A stretch of 64,000 nt of DNA from Bradyrhizobium vignae. Its GTDB lineage: Bacteria > Pseudomonadota > Alphaproteobacteria > Rhizobiales > Xanthobacteraceae. Positions 60,702 to 64,000 of this stretch are shown piece by piece. Under the pieces are notes generated by a model. That model had not been told where the DNA came from, did no database searches, and worked only from the letters and a program-made list of their open reading frames with translations. The position numbers were made by a program, and so were the translations under genes. Where the stretch lies: assembly GCF_004114425.1 (NCBI RefSeq), contig NZ_RDQF01000012.1, forward strand, positions 62,001 through 126,000, in the 5' to 3' direction. Positions within the stretch are counted from its first letter, which is position 1, and the number at the start of each line of letters is the position of its first letter.

Positions 60702-61706
60702 TTATGGCTTCAGGATCACGCGATCTCGCGACGAGCCGGCGACCGCAACATACGCTTCTTTCGCGCGCTCCAGTGGATAGACCGCATTCGTCTTGATCGG
60801 GAACGGTTTCAGATGGCCGCTCGCAAAGCCGGGCCCGAGGTCGCGCAGCACCGCGCCTGTGGCGGCGGAGGACAGGCCGAGCGTGTCGATGCCGACATAA
60901 GTGTGCTGTCCCCGGTAGAATTCGAGGATGTTGAACTGCACGATGCGGTCGATCGCGGCGATCAGGATCTGGCGGCCGCGCAAGGCGAGTGACTTGTGCG
61001 CCGCTTGGAAATAGGGATCGCCGACCGTATTGAAGACGATGTCGGCGCCCTTGCCGCCGGTCAATTCGCGCACGCGCGCGGCGACGTCGGAGGCGGAGGC
61101 GTCAATCACCTCGATGGGCGCACGGGCGTGACCTTCATAGGGTTCCGCCTTGCGCACCACTCCGATGACGCGCGCGCCCTGCCAGGTCGCGATCTGCACC
61201 GCGGCCTGGCCGACCTTGCCGTTGACGCCGAACACCAGCACGGTCTCGCCGCTCTTCGGCACACCTGCGCGGCGAAAACCTTCCATCGCGGTGACGAAGG
61301 GCACGCCGACGCCGGCGGCCTCTTCCCACGACACCGCCCTGGGTTTCTCCACGACCGCATCGGCGTCGACCACGAGATGGCTGGCGTGGGTGCCGTCGCG
61401 GCGGATGCCGAGATCGCCGGAAGAGCCGAACACCTCGCGGCCGATCGTCCCGGCGGGCCCGTCGATCACCACGCCGGCATAGTCACGGCCGGGGGTCCGG
61501 GGGAACACGGCATAGGGCATCAGCCCGGTCGCAGCCTTGACGTCGGACGGATTGACCGCAGCGGCCTTCACCTCGACCAGAAGATCGTTCGGCCCGCGCG
61601 CAAGCGTCTGACGCTCGACCACAGGGGCAAGCACAGCGGCGCTTTCAGCTTTGGCGTTGAGGCGCACGCAGCGCGCTTCGACCGTCCTGGCATCGGCTGG
61701 TGACAT
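60702..61706 (-). CDS. Zinc-free quinone-oxidoreductase-like MDR protein
   Basis: A 334-residue medium-chain dehydrogenase/reductase. The N-terminal GroES-like domain has VKAAAVNPSDVKAATG and FPRTPGRDYAGVV; the Rossmann motif is VLVFGVNGKVGQAAVQIA (about 155-172). The zinc ligands of alcohol dehydrogenases are absent, so it belongs to the QOR/enoyl reductase type using NADPH. It lies downstream of paaK on the same strand after a hairpin terminator, so it is probably transcribed separately. Substrate unknown. Confidence 0.88.
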   Translation of the reverse strand: MSPADARTVEARCVRLNAKAESAAVLAPVVERQTLARGPNDLLVEVKAAAVNPSDVKAATGLMPYAVFPRTPGRDYAGVVIDGPAGTIGREVFGSSGDLGIRRDGTHASHLVVDADAVVEKPRAVSWEEAAGVGVPFVTAMEGFRRAGVPKSGETVLVFGVNGKVGQAAVQIATWQGARVIGVVRKAEPYEGHARAPIEVIDASASDVAARVRELTGGKGADIVFNTVGDPYFQAAHKSLALRGRQILIAAIDRIVQFNILEFYRGQHTYVGIDTLGLSSAATGAVLRDLGPGFASGHLKPFPIKTNAVYPLERAKEAYVAVAGSSRDRVILKP

Positions 61707-61713
61707 GAAAAGA

Positions 61714-61731
61714 CCCGCGATTTCTCGCGGG
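61714..61731 (-). terminator. Intrinsic terminator of the paa transcript
   Basis: CCCGCGA-TTTC-TCGCGGG hairpin 34 bases beyond the paaK stop. On the minus strand the stem is followed by 'tcttttc', a usable T tract. It lies 8 bases upstream of the next start, separating the paa genes from the oxidoreductase. Confidence 0.7.
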
Positions 61732-61765
61732 CCTTGTCGCCTCTGGCGCCGGTCAAGTCAATCCG

Positions 61766-63097
61766 TCAGTCCTTGGGCCGCTTGTCGTAGAGCCGTTTGG
61801 CCTTGCCCAGCGAGCGCTCCAGCGTGGCCGGCGCGACCACCTGGACCTTCGAACTGATGCCGATGGTGTTCTTGATATGGGTCGAGATCCGATCCGCTTG
61901 ATCGACGAGACCCCTTCCGTCCCAGCTTTCGGGCCGCGCCTCGGCGATGATGGTGAGCTCGTCCATGCGGCCTTCGCGGGTGAGCTCGAGGATGAAGTGG
62001 CCGCAGCACCAGTCGGTCGCGAGCAGCACTTCCTCGATCTGGGTCGGGAACAGGTTGACGCCGCGCAGGATGATCATGTCGTCCGAGCGGCCCGTCACCT
62101 TCTCCATCCGCCGCATGCCCGGCCGCGCCGTCCCCGGTAGCAGCCGCGTCAGGTCGCGCGTGCGATAGCGGATCACAGGAAAGGCTTCCTTGGTGAGCGA
62201 GGTGAACACGAGCTCGCCCTTCTCGCCGTCCGGCAGCACCGCACCGGTCTGGGGATCGATCACTTCGGGATAGAAATGATCCTCCCAGATGTGCAGGCCG
62301 TCCTTGGTCTCGATGCACTCCTGTGCGACGCCGGGGCCGATCACCTCTGAGAGGCCGTAGATGTCGGTCGCATCCATGTCGAAGGCATCCTCGATCTCGG
62401 CGCGCATCGCGTTGGTCCAGGGCTCGGCGCCAAAGATGCCGATCTTGAGCGAGCACTGGCGGGGATCGAGCTTCTGGCGTTTGAACTCGTCGAGAATCGC
62501 CAGCATGTAGCTCGGCGTCACCGTGATGATATCGGGCCTGAAATCGTTGATGAGCTGCACCTGCCGCTCGGTCATGCCGCCGGAGATCGGCACCACCGTG
62601 CAGCCGAGCCTTTCCGCGCCGTAGTGCACCCCTAACCCGCCGGTGAAGAGGCCGTAGCCATAGGCGTTGTGGATGATCATGCCGGTGCGGCCGCCCGCCG
62701 CACGGATCGAGCGCGCCATCACCTCGGACCAGGTGTCGATGTCGCGTTGGGTATAGCCGACCACGATCGGCTTGCCCGTGGTGCCGGAGGAGGCATGCAC
62801 ACGCACCAGCTTTTCGCGCGGTACGGCGAACATGTTGAAGGGATAGTTGTCGCGCAGGTCCGTCTTCACCGTGAACGGAAATTTTGCGAGATCGGACAGC
62901 TCGTGAAAATCGGACGGATGCACGCCGGCCTTGTCGAAGGCTTTGCGATAATGCGCGACATTGTCGTAGGCATGCTTCAGCGACCAGGCCAGTCGCTGCG
63001 TCTGCAACGCCATGATCTCGTCGCGCGAGGCACGCTCCTGCGCGTCCATCTCGGCACTATAAGTGCTGGCACCTTCCTTGAGTTTCGTCAGAGCCAT
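61766..63097 (-). CDS. paaK: Phenylacetate-CoA ligase
   Basis: A 443-residue ANL ligase of the PaaK type. The P-loop is RVHASSGTTGKPIVVGYT near residue 90; DIYGLSEVIGPGVAQEC, then YRTRDLTRLLPG and RSDDMIILRGVNLFPTQIEE are the PaaK signatures. The start MALTKLKEGASTY is usual for the family. It forms phenylacetyl-CoA from phenylacetate, ATP and CoA, the entry step of the pathway whose PaaI and PaaE genes lie just upstream. Last gene before a terminator. Confidence 0.95.
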   Translation of the reverse strand: MALTKLKEGASTYSAEMDAQERASRDEIMALQTQRLAWSLKHAYDNVAHYRKAFDKAGVHPSDFHELSDLAKFPFTVKTDLRDNYPFNMFAVPREKLVRVHASSGTTGKPIVVGYTQRDIDTWSEVMARSIRAAGGRTGMIIHNAYGYGLFTGGLGVHYGAERLGCTVVPISGGMTERQVQLINDFRPDIITVTPSYMLAILDEFKRQKLDPRQCSLKIGIFGAEPWTNAMRAEIEDAFDMDATDIYGLSEVIGPGVAQECIETKDGLHIWEDHFYPEVIDPQTGAVLPDGEKGELVFTSLTKEAFPVIRYRTRDLTRLLPGTARPGMRRMEKVTGRSDDMIILRGVNLFPTQIEEVLLATDWCCGHFILELTREGRMDELTIIAEARPESWDGRGLVDQADRISTHIKNTIGISSKVQVVAPATLERSLGKAKRLYDKRPKD

Positions 63098-63126
63098 CCT
63101 CGTTTCCCCACATTGGTTTGTTCATT

Positions 63127-63576
63127 TTATTTGTCTTGCTGCGGCAGCCACGTGCCGGGAATGACACGCGAATGCCCGCGGAATTCCGCGATAACGGTGT
63201 CGCCCACGGTGACACGCACGTCGTAGATGCCGGAGCGGCCGCCGCGGGTGATCTCCCGCGCCTTAGCGACGAGTCGGTCGCCAAGCCTGCCGGGCTTGAT
63301 GAAGGTGATCTGGCCTTGCGCGGCCACCACGCGCTCATTGTGCGAGTTGCAGGCAAACGCAAAGGCGGAATCGGCCAGCGTGAAGATGAAGCCGCCATGG
63401 GCGATGCGCTGGCCGTTGACCATGTCCGGCCGCACCGTCATGGCGAGCGTCGCAAAGCCCGGGCCGATTTCGACGATCTCCATGCCGAGGCCCTTGGAGG
63501 CATCGTCCTCGGCCCACATCGCCTCGGCACAGGCGCGGGCAATATCCTCAGGCGACAGGGCGGCTTTGACGTTCAC
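63127..63576 (-). CDS. paaI: PaaI hotdog-fold acyl-CoA thioesterase
   Basis: A 149-residue hotdog thioesterase. The catalytic region is GQRIAHGGFIFTLADSAFAFACNS, with HGG and the Asp of ADSAF; GRSGIYDVRVTVGDTVIAEFRG follows. PaaI hydrolyses stalled hydroxyphenylacetyl-CoA intermediates and releases CoA. GTG start with GGGAG 6 bases before it. It lies 29 bases upstream of paaK and 102 bases after paaE. Confidence 0.93.
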   Translation of the reverse strand: MNVKAALSPEDIARACAEAMWAEDDASKGLGMEIVEIGPGFATLAMTVRPDMVNGQRIAHGGFIFTLADSAFAFACNSHNERVVAAQGQITFIKPGRLGDRLVAKAREITRGGRSGIYDVRVTVGDTVIAEFRGHSRVIPGTWLPQQDK

Positions 63577-63678
63577 GCGCTTCTCCCGGGGCCAGACGTT
63601 TGCTCATGATGTTCTGCTGGTTGCCGCAAGCTGTCAAATAATGCGACGCATTTGCATTCATCGGGTCTGATCTGCCGA

Positions 63679-64000
63679 TCAGACATGATCATAATCGACC
63701 ACGACCCGCTCCGACGATGGCTTGGCTTGGCAAGTCAGGACGAAGCCGGCCTTGAGCTCCCACGGTTCCAGCGAATAGTTGATGTCCATCGGCGCCTCGC
63801 CCTCGACCAGCTTGGCGCGGCAGGTCGAGCACATGCCGCCCTTGCAGGCGAAGGGCAGATCGACACCGGCGCGCAGCGCGGCATCGAGGATCGCCTCATC
63901 CTCGGCGACCGGCACGTCGCGACGCTTGCCGTCGATGATCAGCGAGGCGATCGCCTTCGGCGGCGCGTCTGGCGCAAGCACCTTCTTCGGCCGCGGCTTG
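63679..64000 (-). CDS. paaE: PaaE, C-terminal part of the phenylacetyl-CoA epoxidase reductase (partial)
   Basis: Only the C-terminal end is in the window; the frame stays open to base 64000. It is the plant-type 2Fe-2S domain with LPFACKGGMCSTCRAKLVEG (three ligand Cys) and the fourth Cys in FVLTCQAKP. In PaaE this domain follows an FAD/NADPH reductase part and passes electrons to the PaaABC epoxidase. Assignment rests on the domain plus its place before paaI and paaK. The paaABCD genes are expected beyond the window. Confidence 0.88.
   Translation of the reverse strand, partial: KPRPKKVLAPDAPPKAIASLIIDGKRRDVPVAEDEAILDAALRAGVDLPFACKGGMCSTCRAKLVEGEAPMDINYSLEPWELKAGFVLTCQAKPSSERVVVDYDHV

Noticed and set aside
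1..64000. tRNA, rRNA, riboswitch or symbiosis-island (nod/nif) genes
   Set aside because: I looked for tRNA arms, rRNA stretches and common riboswitch cores and for nod, nif or fix genes, and saw none that I could support by eye.

Overview
The window looks like chromosomal DNA of a Bradyrhizobium-type alphaproteobacterium (Nitrobacteraceae). The evidence is high GC, strong third-position GC bias, families typical of that genus (Liv and Aap transporters, DUF1445, tetronate catabolism, paa genes), and several families of short palindromic intergenic repeats familiar from Bradyrhizobium and Rhodopseudomonas. The genus is an inference; there is no rRNA, tRNA or housekeeping marker here. I see no CRISPR array, intact insertion sequence or phage. 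The window is almost entirely catabolic, transport and regulatory genes.

1-13.7 kb: an acyl-CoA block. It holds the end of an acyl-CoA ligase, two acyl-CoA dehydrogenases, two crotonase-fold proteins, an SDR, a VOC protein, a GST, a Baeyer-Villiger-type monooxygenase, a nitronate-monooxygenase-like enzyme and a thiolase-like protein. Within it an APH-fold kinase is followed 3 bases later by a small DUF6285-like protein. With the dehydrogenases and ligase this recalls the LvaA-LvaB / ACAD10-ACAD11 route for 4-hydroxyacyl-CoA. 13.9-20.2 kb: an RND efflux pump (permease then adaptor) and a chemoreceptor. 20.3-24.1 kb: a complete four-carbon acid-sugar (threonate/tetronate) pathway, ltnD-otnI-otnK, with otnC divergent.

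24.3-36.4 kb: a Liv-type ABC transporter (livF,G,M,H and binding protein), a DUF1445 putative hydro-lyase and a divergent LysR regulator with a perfect palindrome beside it. Next come an M20 ureido/amidohydrolase, a D-2-hydroxyacid dehydrogenase, an Ldh2-family dehydrogenase, a tartrate/D-malate dehydrogenase and a divergent SDR that lacks the YxxxK lysine. This may be one undescribed catabolic regulon. 36.6-45.2 kb: a frameshifted amidase and an Aap-like amino-acid uptake cluster (aapQ, aapM, aapJ, no ATPase) with an RpiR regulator, a class III aminotransferase, an Asp/Glu-racemase-fold protein with one catalytic cysteine missing, and a TetR regulator.

45.2-52.3 kb: an accessory-looking stretch. 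Decayed coding remnants lie on both sides of a tannase-family esterase and a lysine-catabolism pair (hglS, ALDH7). The pair is followed by a chimeric ORF joining an aminotransferase start to the end of a binding protein, apparently a deletion scar that removed the expected aminoadipate aminotransferase. A frameshifted DUF2958 remnant follows. 52.3-57.1 kb: a P450 with its ferredoxin, an MFS carrier, a molybdopterin oxidoreductase and an alpha/beta-hydrolase-OsmC fusion. 57.1-60.6 kb: a MocR regulator divergent from an EamA exporter, and a YeeE/YedE sulfur transporter. 60.7-64 kb: a quinone-oxidoreductase-like enzyme and paaK, paaI and paaE of phenylacetate catabolism, the last running off the end.
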